DNA of 64,000 nt from an uncultured Paracoccaceae bacterium (GCA_947500825.1 CANMTR010000001.1:62001-126000); one strand, 5' to 3'; counted from the stretch's first letter, positions 9,438-21,488 are shown. Notes: a model not told the origin generated them from the sequence alone. Translations and numbers: made by a program.

Positions 9438-10655
9438 TCACGACAGGCGGCGCGCCCGCGCGGCCAAGAGCTTCAGGCGCAGCGCGTTGAGCTGGATGAA
9501 GCCGGCCGCGTCCTTCTGGTCGTAGGCGCCGGCATCGTCCTCGAACGTGACGTGCGCCTCGGAGTAGAGGCTGTGGTCCGACCAGCGTCCCACCGTGCGC
9601 ACCGAGCCCTTGTAGAGCTTGACCCGCACCGTGCCGGTCACGTGGGCCTGGGAATGGTCGATGGCGGCCTGCAGCATCTCGCGCTCGGGGCTGAACCAGA
9701 ACCCGTTGTAGATCAGCTCGGCGTAGCGCGGCATCAGCTCGTCCTTGAGGTGGCCGGCGCCGCGGTCGAGGGTGATCTGCTCGATGCCGCGATGGGCCTC
9801 CAGCAGGATCGTGCCGCCCGGCGTCTCGTAGATGCCGCGCGACTTCATGCCCACGAAGCGCCCCTCCACCAGGTCGAGACGGCCGATGCCGTGGGTGCCG
9901 CCCATCTCGTTGAGCTTGGTCAGGACCTGGGCGGGCGACATGGCCTCGCCGTCGATCGACACCGCGTCACCCCGCTCGAACCCGACCTCGACGAATTGCG
10001 CCTGGTCGGGCGCGTCCTCGGGCGCCACCGTGCGCTGGTAGACGTAGTCGGGCGCGTCCTCGGCCGGGTCCTCCAGCACCTTTCCCTCAGACGAGGTGTG
10101 CAGCAGGTTCGCGTCCACCGAGAACGGCGCCTCGCCGCGCTTGTCGGTGGCGATCTGGATCTGGTTCTTCTCGGCGAAGTCGATGAGCTTCGTGCGGCTC
10201 GTCAGGTCCCATTCGCGCCAGGGCGCGATCACCTTGATGTCGGGATCGAGCGCGTAGGCGGCCAGCTCGAAGCGGACCTGGTCGTTGCCCTTGCCGGTCG
10301 CGCCGTGGGCCACCGCGTCGGCGCCCGTCTCCCGCGCGATCTCCACCAGCCGCTTGGAGATCAGGGGCCGCGCGATGGAGGTACCCAGCAGGTAGAGCCC
10401 CTCGTAGACGGCGTTGGCGCGGAACATGGGAAACACGAAGTCGCGCACGAACTCCTCGCGCAGGTCCTCCACGTAGATGGCCGAGGCGCCCATGCCTTCC
10501 GCCTTCTTGCGGGCCGGCTCAAGTTCCTCGCCCTGGCCCAGGTCGGCGGTGAAGGTGACCACCTCGCAACCGTATTCGGTCTGAAGCCATTTCAGGATGA
10601 TGGACGTGTCCAGACCGCCGGAATAGGCGAGGACGACTTTCTTCGGTGCGGACAT
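9438..10655 (-). CDS. argG: Argininosuccinate synthase
   Basis: [44 protein letters not shown]. Confidence 0.97.
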   Translation of the reverse strand: MSAPKKVVLAYSGGLDTSIILKWLQTEYGCEVVTFTADLGQGEELEPARKKAEGMGASAIYVEDLREEFVRDFVFPMFRANAVYEGLYLLGTSIARPLISKRLVEIARETGADAVAHGATGKGNDQVRFELAAYALDPDIKVIAPWREWDLTSRTKLIDFAEKNQIQIATDKRGEAPFSVDANLLHTSSEGKVLEDPAEDAPDYVYQRTVAPEDAPDQAQFVEVGFERGDAVSIDGEAMSPAQVLTKLNEMGGTHGIGRLDLVEGRFVGMKSRGIYETPGGTILLEAHRGIEQITLDRGAGHLKDELMPRYAELIYNGFWFSPEREMLQAAIDHSQAHVTGTVRVKLYKGSVRTVGRWSDHSLYSEAHVTFEDDAGAYDQKDAAGFIQLNALRLKLLAARARRLS

Positions 10656-10695
10656 TGCTGTGTCTCCTCTGCGTCAGGGCGCCGATATAGCCTCC

Positions 10696-10729
10696 CGGGG
10701 CGGGCGGCAAGATTGCGCGGCCCGCCCCG
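10696..10729. repeat. 10-bp perfect inverted repeat in the argG / membrane protein divergent region
   Basis: CGGGGCGGGC (10696-10705) and GCCCGCCCCG (10720-10729). Confidence 0.6.
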
Positions 10730-10768
10730 ACCGTGGAGGGCGGGGAGAGGCGCACGAAGGAGGACGCG

Positions 10769-11491
10769 ATGAAGGGCTGGCACCTGTTCCGGCATTCCCT
10801 GTCGATGATCTCGACCGACGTGGTCGGCGCGTTTCGCGTGACCGGCCTGCCCTATGCGGTGATCGTCGCGATCACGCTCCTGGGGCCGGGGCTCGCGGGC
10901 GGGGCGGGCGACCCGTCGCGGGTCGGCGCGGTGGCGCTCCTGGCGCTGCCCGCCTACGTCGCGGCGCTCCTGTGGCTCGCGGTGCAGTGGCACCGCTACG
11001 TCCTGACGGGCGAGGTCCAGGCCGGCGCCGTCCCGTTCTGGCACGGCCGTCGCATCCTGTCCTATCTGGGCCGCTCGATCCTGCTGTCGCTGGTCGCGGT
11101 GCCGGTCTTCTTCGCCCTCTTCGTGCCCGTCGGCTTCGTCTCCGCGGCGTTTCCCGACCCCGCGGTGGTCGTGGCGGCCAACGCCCTGGCGGCGACGGCC
11201 GGAATCGCCATCCTCGGCCGCTTCAGCCCGGTCCTGCCGGCCGCCGCCCTGGGCGAGCCGCTGTCGCTGGGCCAGGCATGGCGCGCGACATCGGGCGCCA
11301 CGGGCGCGATCCTCGTCATGTCGGTCCTGCTGGGGCTCCTGTCGGCTGTGCCGCTGGTCCTGGCGCTCCTCGGGCTGGGGGTGATCGCGGCGGTGTCCAA
11401 CCTGGCCTTCCAGTGGCTCCTGACGGTCCTGGGGGTGAGCGTGATGACCACGCTCTACGGCCATTACGTGGAAGGTCGCGAATTGACCTGA
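10769..11491 (+). CDS. Polytopic membrane protein of unknown function
   Basis: About 240 aa with about 6 hydrophobic segments (MKGWHLFRHSLSMISTDVVGAFRV...). Confidence 0.7.
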   Translation: MKGWHLFRHSLSMISTDVVGAFRVTGLPYAVIVAITLLGPGLAGGAGDPSRVGAVALLALPAYVAALLWLAVQWHRYVLTGEVQAGAVPFWHGRRILSYLGRSILLSLVAVPVFFALFVPVGFVSAAFPDPAVVVAANALAATAGIAILGRFSPVLPAAALGEPLSLGQAWRATSGATGAILVMSVLLGLLSAVPLVLALLGLGVIAAVSNLAFQWLLTVLGVSVMTTLYGHYVEGRELT

Positions 11492-11517
11492 CCGGCGGCA
11501 GGCGTCATGTGAATGCC

Positions 11518-12765
11518 ATGAGCGACTTCGCAGATACCGCACTGGCCGTCACCGCGCGGCTTCGCACGCTGTTCCCGGCCACGCCGCTGCAGCGCAACGC
11601 CTATCTCAGCCAGAAGCACGGCGCCGAGATCTGGCTCAAGCGCGAAGACCTGACGCCGGTGCGCTCCTACAAGATCCGGGGCGCCTTCAATGCCATGCGC
11701 AAGGCCCGCGACGCCGACCCCGACCAGGAGCTGTTCGTCGCCGCGAGCGCGGGCAACCACGCCCAGGGCGTGGCGTTCAACTGCGCCCATTTCGGCGTGA
11801 AGGGCGTGATCTTCATGCCCGTGACCACGCCCCGCCAGAAGATCGAGAAGACCCGGACCTTCGGCGGCACGTCGGTCGAGATCCGCCTGATCGGCGACTA
11901 TTTCGACGAGACCCTGCGCGTGGCCCAGGAATTCTGCGCCGAGCGGGGCGGGCATTTCCTGGCCCCCTTCGACGACCCCCACGTGATCGAGGGCCAGTCG
12001 AGCGTCGCCGTCGAGATCCTCGAGGAGATGGGCGGCCCGCCGGACCTGGTGATCCTGCCGGTGGGCGGCGGCGGTCTGTCCTCGGGCGTCAAGCGCTACT
12101 TCGACGAGATGGCCCCCGACGTGCCCCTCGTCCTGGTGGAGCCCACGGGCGGCGCGAGCCTGACCGAGGCGCTGGCCACGGGCTCTCCCACCACGCTCGA
12201 CCGGGTCGATTCCTTCGTCGACGGCGCCTCGGTGGCCCGGATCGGCCAGCGCACCTTCGACGTGCTCAAGGACGTGCCCCCCGAGGACGTGCTCCTCGCG
12301 CCCGAGGACAGGATCTGCACCACCATCCTCGACATGCTCAATGTCGAGGGGATCGTGCTGGAGCCCGCGGGCGCCATGTCGGTGGACGTGCTGCCGCTCC
12401 TGGGCGAGCGCATCCGCGGCAAGCGGGTGGTCTGCGTCACCTCCGGGGGAAATTTCGACTTCGAGCGCCTGCCCGAGGTCAAGGAGCGTGCCCAGAGGTT
12501 CTCGGGCATCAAGAAATATTTCATCCTGCGGCTGCCCCAGCGTCCCGGCGCCCTGCGCGACTTCCTGGAGATGCTGGGTCCCGACGACGACGTGGCGCGG
12601 TTCGAGTATCTCAAGAAGTCGGCGCGCAACTTCGGGTCGGTCCTGATCGGGATCGAGACGGTGGACGCCGCCAGCTTCGAGACGCTGTTCTCGCGCCTCG
12701 ACGCGGCGGAGTTCGCCTACCGGGACATCACCGACGACCCGATCCTGTCGGAGTTCCTCATCTGA
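11518..12765 (+). CDS. ilvA: Threonine ammonia-lyase (threonine dehydratase)
   Basis: PLP fold: KREDLTPVRSYKIRGAFNAM, AASAGNHAQGVAFNCAHFG, PVGGGGLSSGVKRYF; C-terminal ACT-like domain. Confidence 0.95.
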   Translation: MSDFADTALAVTARLRTLFPATPLQRNAYLSQKHGAEIWLKREDLTPVRSYKIRGAFNAMRKARDADPDQELFVAASAGNHAQGVAFNCAHFGVKGVIFMPVTTPRQKIEKTRTFGGTSVEIRLIGDYFDETLRVAQEFCAERGGHFLAPFDDPHVIEGQSSVAVEILEEMGGPPDLVILPVGGGGLSSGVKRYFDEMAPDVPLVLVEPTGGASLTEALATGSPTTLDRVDSFVDGASVARIGQRTFDVLKDVPPEDVLLAPEDRICTTILDMLNVEGIVLEPAGAMSVDVLPLLGERIRGKRVVCVTSGGNFDFERLPEVKERAQRFSGIKKYFILRLPQRPGALRDFLEMLGPDDDVARFEYLKKSARNFGSVLIGIETVDAASFETLFSRLDAAEFAYRDITDDPILSEFLI

Positions 12766-12769
12766 GGGC

Positions 12770-13078
12770 TCAGGCCGGCGTGCGCGTCAGCGCCGTGCGG
12801 GCCCCCTCGAAGGCATGGCGCAGGCCCGTCACGTCGGGTGGCGCGCCGGTGGCCGCGGCGGCCTCGCCCCGCCGGCACATCTCGGTCAGGTCCGACAGGC
12901 CCATGTTGTCGGCGCTTCCCTTCACGAAATGCAGATCGGCGGCCAGGTCGGCGCTGCGCCCTTCGGCAAGTCGCTCGATGATCGGCGCGGTTTCCTCGAC
13001 GAAGATCTCGACGACCTCCCCGAAACCCTCCTCGCCGAATTCGCCCTTCAATTCTTGGACGCGCGTCCAGTCTATCAT
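12770..13078 (-). CDS. Hpt (histidine phosphotransfer) domain protein
   Basis: About 102 aa; LAADLHFVKGSADNMGLSDLTEMCRRGE resembles the Hpt HxxKG(S/A) phospho-His motif. Confidence 0.85.
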   Translation of the reverse strand: MIDWTRVQELKGEFGEEGFGEVVEIFVEETAPIIERLAEGRSADLAADLHFVKGSADNMGLSDLTEMCRRGEAAAATGAPPDVTGLRHAFEGARTALTRTPA

Positions 13079-13235
13079 CTCGGCCTCCACTTCTCGGTGA
13101 TCCACCCTAGGAGGAGGGTCTTAAGAAGGTGTTGGCCGATGCCGGATCGCGAAGTGCCGTAGCGTCGTTTTTCCGGTTTTACCCCCGTTTAACGTCGATG
13201 CCGGTAGGAATGCCGCACTCCACGGGGACGATTTC

Positions 13236-14492
13236 TTGACCGGTATTTCATCCGTACATTCCACCAGTGTCTGGCCCTCGGCCAACGGTCGTCTGCTCGT
13301 CGTCGACGACAGCAGGCTGCAACGGCGGATCCTGCTCTCGGCGCTCTCCAACAGCGGCTACGAGCTCGTCGAGGCCGCCTCGGCAGAAGAGGCGCTGGAG
13401 ATATGCCGCGCCGCGCCGCCCCGGATCGTGATCAGCGACTGGATGATGCCGGGCATGAGCGGGCTCGACTTCTGCCGCATCCTGCGCACGATGGACGACG
13501 ACAGCTACATCTATTTCATCATCCTGACCTCCAAGTCCGACAAGGAGGATCTCGCCCTCGCCCTGCGGGAGGGGGCCGACGACTTCCTGTCCAAGCCGCT
13601 CTCGGGCGAGGAGCTGCGCGCCCGGATCGCCGCCGGCGAGCGGCTGCTCAAGGTCTCGGGCGAGCTGCGGGAAAAGAACCGCATCATCTCCACCACCCTG
13701 GAGAAGGTGCGCGACCTCAACGCCGCGCTCGACCGCGACCTCGTGGAGGCGCGCAAGTTGCAGATGTCGCTGGTCCCGCGCTGTCCGGTCGAGCAGGGGC
13801 CGTGGCGGATCAGCTTCGCCCTTCAGCCTTCGGGCCATGTGGGCGGCGACATGATCGGCACATTCGCCACCCAGCCGGGGCGGGTCGGGGTCTACCTGCT
13901 GGACGTGTCGGGGCACGGGATCGCCTCGGCGCTGATCACCGCGCGGTTGTCGTCGTGGCTCTCGGGCTCCGACCCTGAGAGCAACATGGCCCTGACGCGC
14001 ACCGGGGCGGGCGTTCGGATGCATTCCCCCGACGAGGTCTGCCGGCGCCTCAACACGCGCTTCATGGGCGACATCGACACCGACCACTACTTTACCATCG
14101 TCCTCGGCGAGATCGACTTCGCCACCGGGCAGTTCACGTTCTGCCAGGCCGGCCACCCCCACCCCCTGTTCCAGGGAGAGGGGGGCGAGGTTTCGTTCCA
14201 GGGCGCGGGCGGTCCGCCCATCGGCCTGCTGGAGGACGCGGATTTCGCGGTGGGAGAGGTGCATCTCCCGCCCGGCTCCCGCATCCTGCTCTACTCCGAC
14301 GGGATCACCGAATGTCCCGACCCGGGCGGCGGCATGCTGGACGAGGAGGGGCTCGCCCGCCTCGTGCGCGCGCGGCGCGCCATGGGCGGGCAGTCGCTCC
14401 TGTCCGCGATCAGCTGGGAGTTGTGCACCATGGTGGACGATGGCGAGATGCCCGACGACCTGTCGGCGGTGCTGATCGAGCATTGCGGCTGA
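13236..14492 (+). CDS. Response regulator fused to PP2C/SpoIIE-type phosphatase
   Basis: Receiver domain (VVDDSRLQRR, VISDWMMPGMSG, FLSKPLSG), then DVSGHGIASALIT, AGHPHPLF, LYSDGITE; ORF opens with TTG. Confidence 0.9.
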   Translation: MTGISSVHSTSVWPSANGRLLVVDDSRLQRRILLSALSNSGYELVEAASAEEALEICRAAPPRIVISDWMMPGMSGLDFCRILRTMDDDSYIYFIILTSKSDKEDLALALREGADDFLSKPLSGEELRARIAAGERLLKVSGELREKNRIISTTLEKVRDLNAALDRDLVEARKLQMSLVPRCPVEQGPWRISFALQPSGHVGGDMIGTFATQPGRVGVYLLDVSGHGIASALITARLSSWLSGSDPESNMALTRTGAGVRMHSPDEVCRRLNTRFMGDIDTDHYFTIVLGEIDFATGQFTFCQAGHPHPLFQGEGGEVSFQGAGGPPIGLLEDADFAVGEVHLPPGSRILLYSDGITECPDPGGGMLDEEGLARLVRARRAMGGQSLLSAISWELCTMVDDGEMPDDLSAVLIEHCG

Positions 14493-14922
14493 TCGCGTCC
14501 GCCAGGAAAGCCGCGTCGCCGTCGTTGCCCAGGCACGCGACGGCCTGCGCGGCGGGCATCCACACCGCGCGGTGCCCCGGCTCGCTCGGCGGCCCCCTCC
14601 GCCGTCCCGGCCGGGCGAGGTAGATCGTGCAGACCTTCTCGGCGTGGATGCGGTATTCGGGCATCCATACGAAGCGGCGGAACGCGCCCATCCGCCGCGG
14701 CGCGGCGATGCTCCAGCCCGTTTCCTCCATCACTTCGCGGTGGAGCGCGGGCAGGGGCGATTCGCCCATGTCGATGCCGCCGCCCGGCAGTTGCCAGTCG
14801 TGACGGGGCGCGTGCTGCAACGTGAGCAGGACGCGGTCGCCCGACAGGATCACGGCGTAGGCTCCTGGGCGGACGACATGGGCGTGCCTGGGGTCTGGCG
14901 CTGGGCCGAAGCGTCGGATCAT
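14410..14922 (-). CDS. NUDIX hydrolase
   Basis: Nudix box GGGIDMGESPLPALHREVMEETGW; 3' end overlaps the phosphatase gene by 83 bp. Confidence 0.85.
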   Translation of the reverse strand: MIRRFGPAPDPRHAHVVRPGAYAVILSGDRVLLTLQHAPRHDWQLPGGGIDMGESPLPALHREVMEETGWSIAAPRRMGAFRRFVWMPEYRIHAEKVCTIYLARPGRRRGPPSEPGHRAVWMPAAQAVACLGNDGDAAFLADAISRNARSAPPTGRRASRHRPPWCTTPS

Positions 14923-15006
14923 GGGTGTTCCGTCATGGGGTTCAAGGCGGCGTTGCCGGGCTTATATGGTCGCGGTATGCCAAGTTCCGCCCAGCCGAGG
15001 AAGCCC

Positions 15007-16008
15007 ATGACCCTAGGATCGACGATCGCCTGGGACGATACCGTCCTGCCCTTCCAGCTCGACAGGTCCGATATCCGCGGCCGCGTCGCGCGGCTCGACG
15101 GGGTGCTCGACGAGGTGCTGGCCCAGCACGACTACCCGCCCCAGATCGAGGCCCTGGTGGCCGAGGTGGTGACGCTGACCGCGCTCATCGGCCAGACGAT
15201 CAAGCTGCGCTGGAAGCTGTCGCTCCAGGTGCGCGGCGACGGCCCCGTGCGCCTGATCGCCACCGACTACTACGCGCCCGGCTCCGACGGCCGGCCGGCA
15301 TGGATACGCGCCTATGCCAGTTTCGACGCCGACCGCCTCGACGAGGCGCGCGAGCCCTTCGACCAGATCGGCAAGGGCTACTTCGCCCTGCTGCTGGACC
15401 AGGGCGAGGGGATGAAGCCCTATTCGGGCATCACGCCCCTGTCGGGCGGGTCCCTGTCGGCCTGCGCCGAGACGTACTTCGCCCAGTCGGAGCAGTTGCC
15501 CACCCGCTTCGCCATGAGCTTCGCCGAGGCGCAGGAGCCCGGGGACGAGGCACGCTGGCGCGCGGGCGGCGTGATGCTCCAGCACATGCCCAAGGCCTCG
15601 CCCCTGCGCCCCTCCGAGGGCGGAACGGGCGAGGGCGGCGTGATGGCGGCCGAGGACGTGCTCGACGGCGACGAGGCCGAGAACTGGAACCGTGCCAACA
15701 CCCTCCTCGACACGGTGGAGGAGACTGAGCTGATCGGCCCCCACGTGCAGCCCACCGACCTTCTGGTGCGGCTGTTCCACGAGGAGGCGCCGCGCGTCTT
15801 CGACGCCCAGCCAGTCTCCTTCGGCTGCACCTGCGGCCCCGAGAAGGTGCGACAGTCCCTGTCGATCTACTCGCAGAAGGATATCGCCACCATGACCACC
15901 GACGACGGCAAGGTGACGGCCGACTGCCAGTTCTGCGGCGCCCATTACGAGTTCGACCCCGCCACGCTCGGCTTCGAGGCCGAGGAGGCCCGGAACGGCG
16001 GTGAGTGA
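15007..16008 (+). CDS. hslO: Hsp33 redox-regulated chaperone
   Basis: C-terminal zinc motif FGCTCGPEKV...DCQFCGAHYEFD. Confidence 0.93.
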   Translation: MTLGSTIAWDDTVLPFQLDRSDIRGRVARLDGVLDEVLAQHDYPPQIEALVAEVVTLTALIGQTIKLRWKLSLQVRGDGPVRLIATDYYAPGSDGRPAWIRAYASFDADRLDEAREPFDQIGKGYFALLLDQGEGMKPYSGITPLSGGSLSACAETYFAQSEQLPTRFAMSFAEAQEPGDEARWRAGGVMLQHMPKASPLRPSEGGTGEGGVMAAEDVLDGDEAENWNRANTLLDTVEETELIGPHVQPTDLLVRLFHEEAPRVFDAQPVSFGCTCGPEKVRQSLSIYSQKDIATMTTDDGKVTADCQFCGAHYEFDPATLGFEAEEARNGGE

Positions 16009-16582
16009 CCTGCGCGGCCGGCTGTCCGCCGCGCGCGCGGCGATGGCCGGCCGGACCTCCGACTTCGACCTGAACGGCATGCCCGCGGGCGAGCGGCCCG
16101 CGCTGCGCGGCGCGGGCGTCTTGGTCGCGGTGCGCGACACCGGCCGGGTGATCCTGACCAAGCGGTCCTCGGCCCTCAGCCAGCATCCCGGCCAGATCGC
16201 CTTTCCGGGCGGCAAGATCGAACCCTTCGACCGCGACGCGGCCCAGGCCGCCCTGCGCGAGGCCTGGGAGGAGACGGCGCTGCCCGGGGGCGCGGTCGAG
16301 GTGCTGGGCGAGCTTCCGGGCCATGAGACGGTCACGGGCTTTTCGATGGTCCCCGTCCTCGCCCTCGTGCGCGGCCCGGTGGACCTGCGCCCCGAGGCCG
16401 GCGAGGTCGCCGAAATCTTCGAGGTGCCGCTCGACCACCTGGCCGATCCGGACAATTACCGCGTCGAATCCCGCACCTGGCGGGGGATGCAGCGGCGCTA
16501 CTACACGGTGCCCTGGGGGCCCTACTACATCTGGGGCGCGACCGCGCGGATCCTGCGCGCCCTTGCGGAGGGACTGAGATGA
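16001..16582 (+). CDS. CoA pyrophosphatase-like NUDIX hydrolase
   Basis: Nudix box GGKIEPFDRDAAQAALREAWEETAL; LTKRSSALSQHPGQIAFPGG typical of CoA pyrophosphatases; GTG start. Confidence 0.88.
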   Translation: MSDLRGRLSAARAAMAGRTSDFDLNGMPAGERPALRGAGVLVAVRDTGRVILTKRSSALSQHPGQIAFPGGKIEPFDRDAAQAALREAWEETALPGGAVEVLGELPGHETVTGFSMVPVLALVRGPVDLRPEAGEVAEIFEVPLDHLADPDNYRVESRTWRGMQRRYYTVPWGPYYIWGATARILRALAEGLR

Positions 16583-17727
16583 CGCTCGACGGACCCTGGC
16601 GCCGCGACGCGGGCGCCCAGGCGCTCATGGCCGCGCTGGATGCCGCGGGGCACCGGGCGCTCTTCGTGGGCGGCTGCGTGCGCAACGCGGCCCTCGGCGC
16701 GCCGGTGGACGATATCGACATCGCCACCGACGCCGTCCCCGAGACGGTGACGGAGGTGGCGCGCGCGGCGGGGATGAAGGCGGTGCCCACGGGCATCGAG
16801 CACGGCACCGTGACGGTGGTCGCCCATGGCCGCCCGCTCGAGGTCACGACCTTCCGCCGCGACGTGGAGACGGACGGCCGCCACGCCGTCGTGGCCTTCT
16901 CCCGCGACGTGGCCGAGGACGCCGCGCGGCGCGACTTCACCATGAACGCCCTCTACGCCGAGGCCGACGGCTGCCTCGTCGATCCGCTGGGCGGCTGGCC
17001 GGACATCGAGGCGCGGCGCGTGCGCTTCGTGGGCCGCGCGGCCGAGCGCATCGCCGAGGACCGCCTGCGCATCCTGCGCTACTTCCGCTTCCACGCCTGG
17101 TACGGCGACGGGGAGGCGGGCATCGACGCCGAGGCCCTCGCCGCCTGCGCCGAAGGCGCGGAGGGGCTGGAGCGGCTCTCGGCCGAGCGGGTGGGGCGCG
17201 AGACGCTCAAGCTCCTGGCCGCGCCCGACCCGGCGCCCTCCGTCGGCGCCATGGCGCAGTCGGGCATCCTCGCGCGCCTTCTGCCCGGCGCCGAGCCGGC
17301 CACGCTCGCCCCCCTCGTCCACCTCGAGGGGCTCCTGGGCACCGCCCCCGACGCCCTGCGGCGTCTCGCCGCGCTGGGCGGCGAGGAGGTGCCCGGCCGC
17401 CTGCGCCTGTCACGCCGGGAGGCGAAGCGGCTCGCGGTGCTAAGGGACGGCGTCGGCGCCGGGGCGGGCGCGGCCGAGCACGCCTGGCGGCTGGGCCGCG
17501 ACACTGCCCGCGACATCGAGCTTCTGCGCGCCGCGGCCTTCTCCGCCCCCCTTCCCGCCGACCTGGAGGCGCGGCTCGACCGTGGTGCGGCGGCGGTGTT
17601 TCCCGTGACCGGCGCCGACATCGCCGGCGGCTACGAGGGCCCCGAGATCGGCCGCCGCCTCGCCGAGCTGGAGCGCGACTGGATCGCCTCGGGCTTCGCC
17701 CTGGACCGCGACGACCTCCTCGGCTGA
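16579..17727 (+). CDS. CCA tRNA nucleotidyltransferase / polyA polymerase family
   Basis: LFVGGCVRNAALGAPVDDIDIATDAVPE, DFTMNALYAEADG, EDRLRILRYFRFHAWYG. Confidence 0.93.
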   Translation: MTLDGPWRRDAGAQALMAALDAAGHRALFVGGCVRNAALGAPVDDIDIATDAVPETVTEVARAAGMKAVPTGIEHGTVTVVAHGRPLEVTTFRRDVETDGRHAVVAFSRDVAEDAARRDFTMNALYAEADGCLVDPLGGWPDIEARRVRFVGRAAERIAEDRLRILRYFRFHAWYGDGEAGIDAEALAACAEGAEGLERLSAERVGRETLKLLAAPDPAPSVGAMAQSGILARLLPGAEPATLAPLVHLEGLLGTAPDALRRLAALGGEEVPGRLRLSRREAKRLAVLRDGVGAGAGAAEHAWRLGRDTARDIELLRAAAFSAPLPADLEARLDRGAAAVFPVTGADIAGGYEGPEIGRRLAELERDWIASGFALDRDDLLG

Positions 17728-17730
17728 CCT

Positions 17731-17744
17731 CTCGCGATCGCGAG
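17731..17744. repeat. Perfect 14-bp palindrome CTCGCGATCGCGAG
   Basis: Read directly 59 bp before the ABC exporter start. Confidence 0.6.
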
Positions 17745-17802
17745 GGGCGGTTTCAATCGCGCGGAGACGGGTTATCTTGGCCGGGACGCCCGAAAGGCCC
17801 GC

Positions 17803-19655
17803 ATGTTCCGGTATTTCGAAAACCTGGTGGACCCTTATGCCCCGCATGAGGCGACCGACGCGCCGCCGCGCCGGTTGTGGGCCTTCATGCGCTCCTATTC
17901 CGGGCCGTTCCGCACCGTGTTCGTGCTCGCCGGCGTCTCGTCGGTCCTCGTCGCGGCGGTGGAGGTCTGGCTTCTGGGCTACATGGGCCGGATCGTCGAC
18001 CTGCTGTCGGGCACCGACCGCGAGGCGGTCTGGGCCGCGCATGGCCTGGAGCTGGTGCTCGTCGCGCTCGCCATCCTGGTCCTGCGTCCCGCGATCCAGG
18101 CGATCAACGTCCTGATCCTGAACAACGCGATCATGCCGAACTACGGCACCCTGTTCCGCTGGCGGGCCCATTCCCACGTCATGCGCCAGTCGGTCGGCTG
18201 GTTCGAGAGCGACTTCGCCGGCCGTATCGCCAACCGCATCATGCAGACGCCCCCCGCCGCCGGCGAGGCGGTGTTCCAGATCTTCGACGCGCTGACCTTC
18301 GCGGTGGCCTACGTGGTCGGCGCGCTTATCCTGCTGGGCGACGCGAATCCCTGGCTTGCGGTGCCGCTCCTTGCCTGGGCGGGGCTCTACGGCCTGCTGG
18401 TGCGCTGGGTCGTGGCCCGGATCGGCCCCGCCAGCCAGGCCGCCTCCGACGCGCGCAGCTTCGTCACGGGCCGGGTGGTGGACAGCTACACCAACATCCA
18501 CGCGGTCAAGCTCTTCGCCCACCACGACCGGGAGCTCGAATACGGCCGCGAGGCGATCGAGCGGGCGCGTACCACCTTCCAGGCCGAGATGCGGCTCTAC
18601 ACGATCATGGACGTGGCGCTGGTGGTGCTGAACGGGCTCCTGATGGTGGGCGTGGTGGGCTGGGCCATCGGCCTGTGGTTCGGCGGCGCGGCCAGCGTGG
18701 GCGTGGTGGCCACCGCCACGGCGCTGGCCCTGCGCCTCAACGGCATGACCGGCTGGATCATGTGGGCGGTCAGCTCCTTCTTTCGCAACATGGGCGTCGT
18801 GGCCGAGGGGATGGAGACCATCGCCCAGCCCATAACGCTGACCGACGCGCCCGGAGCGCCGGACCTGGCGCTGACCCGGGCCGAGGTCGCGTTCGAGGGC
18901 GTCTCGCACCATTACGGGCGCGGCCGGGGCGGGCTCGACGCCGTGTCCCTGACGGTGAGGCCCGGCGAGCGGGTCGGCCTCGTGGGCCGGTCGGGTGCGG
19001 GCAAGTCCACCCTCGTCAAGCTGCTCCTGCGCTTCTACGACACCGAAGACGGGCGCATCGCCATCGACGGGCAGGACGTGGCCGGCGTCACCCAAGAGAG
19101 CCTGCGCCGCGAGATCGGCATGGTCGGGCAGGAGGCCACGCTCATGCACCGTTCCGTGCGCGACAACATCCTCTATGGCCGCCCCGACGCCACCGAGGCC
19201 GAGATGCTCGCCGCCGCCCGCCGCGCCGAGGCCCACGACTTCATCCTCGAGCTCGAGGATTCCGCCGGCCGCCGCGGTTACGAGGCCCATGTTGGCGAGC
19301 GCGGGGTGAAGCTGTCGGGCGGGCAGCGCCAGCGCATCGCGCTCGCCCGCGTGATCCTCAAGGACGCGCCGATCCTGGTGCTGGACGAGGCCACCTCGGC
19401 CCTGGATTCGGAGGTCGAGGGCGCGATCCAGGGCGCCCTCTACGGGGTGATGGCGGGCAAGACCGTCATCGCCATCGCCCACCGCCTGTCGACCATCGCC
19501 GCGATGGACCGCATCGTGGTCCTCGACGCGGGACGCGTCGTGGAGGAGGGTCCCCACGACGAGCTGATCGCGCGGGGCGGCATCTATGCCCGTCTCTGGG
19601 CGCGGCAATCGGGCGGGTTCCTCGATCTCGACGGCACCGGGCAGGAGGCGGCGGA

Positions 19656-19659
<4 letters not shown>
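17803..19659 (+). CDS. ABC exporter, fused permease and ATPase
   Basis: TMD-NBD; GRSGAGKST Walker A, LSGGQRQR signature, [12 protein letters not shown] Walker B. Confidence 0.93.

Positions 19660-21488
<1,829 letters not shown>

Noticed and set aside
12770-16582. Defence or anti-phage island (NUDIX genes plus signalling genes)
   Set aside because: All neighbours are ordinary housekeeping families; no nuclease, TIR, CBASS, Thoeris or toxin-antitoxin signature.
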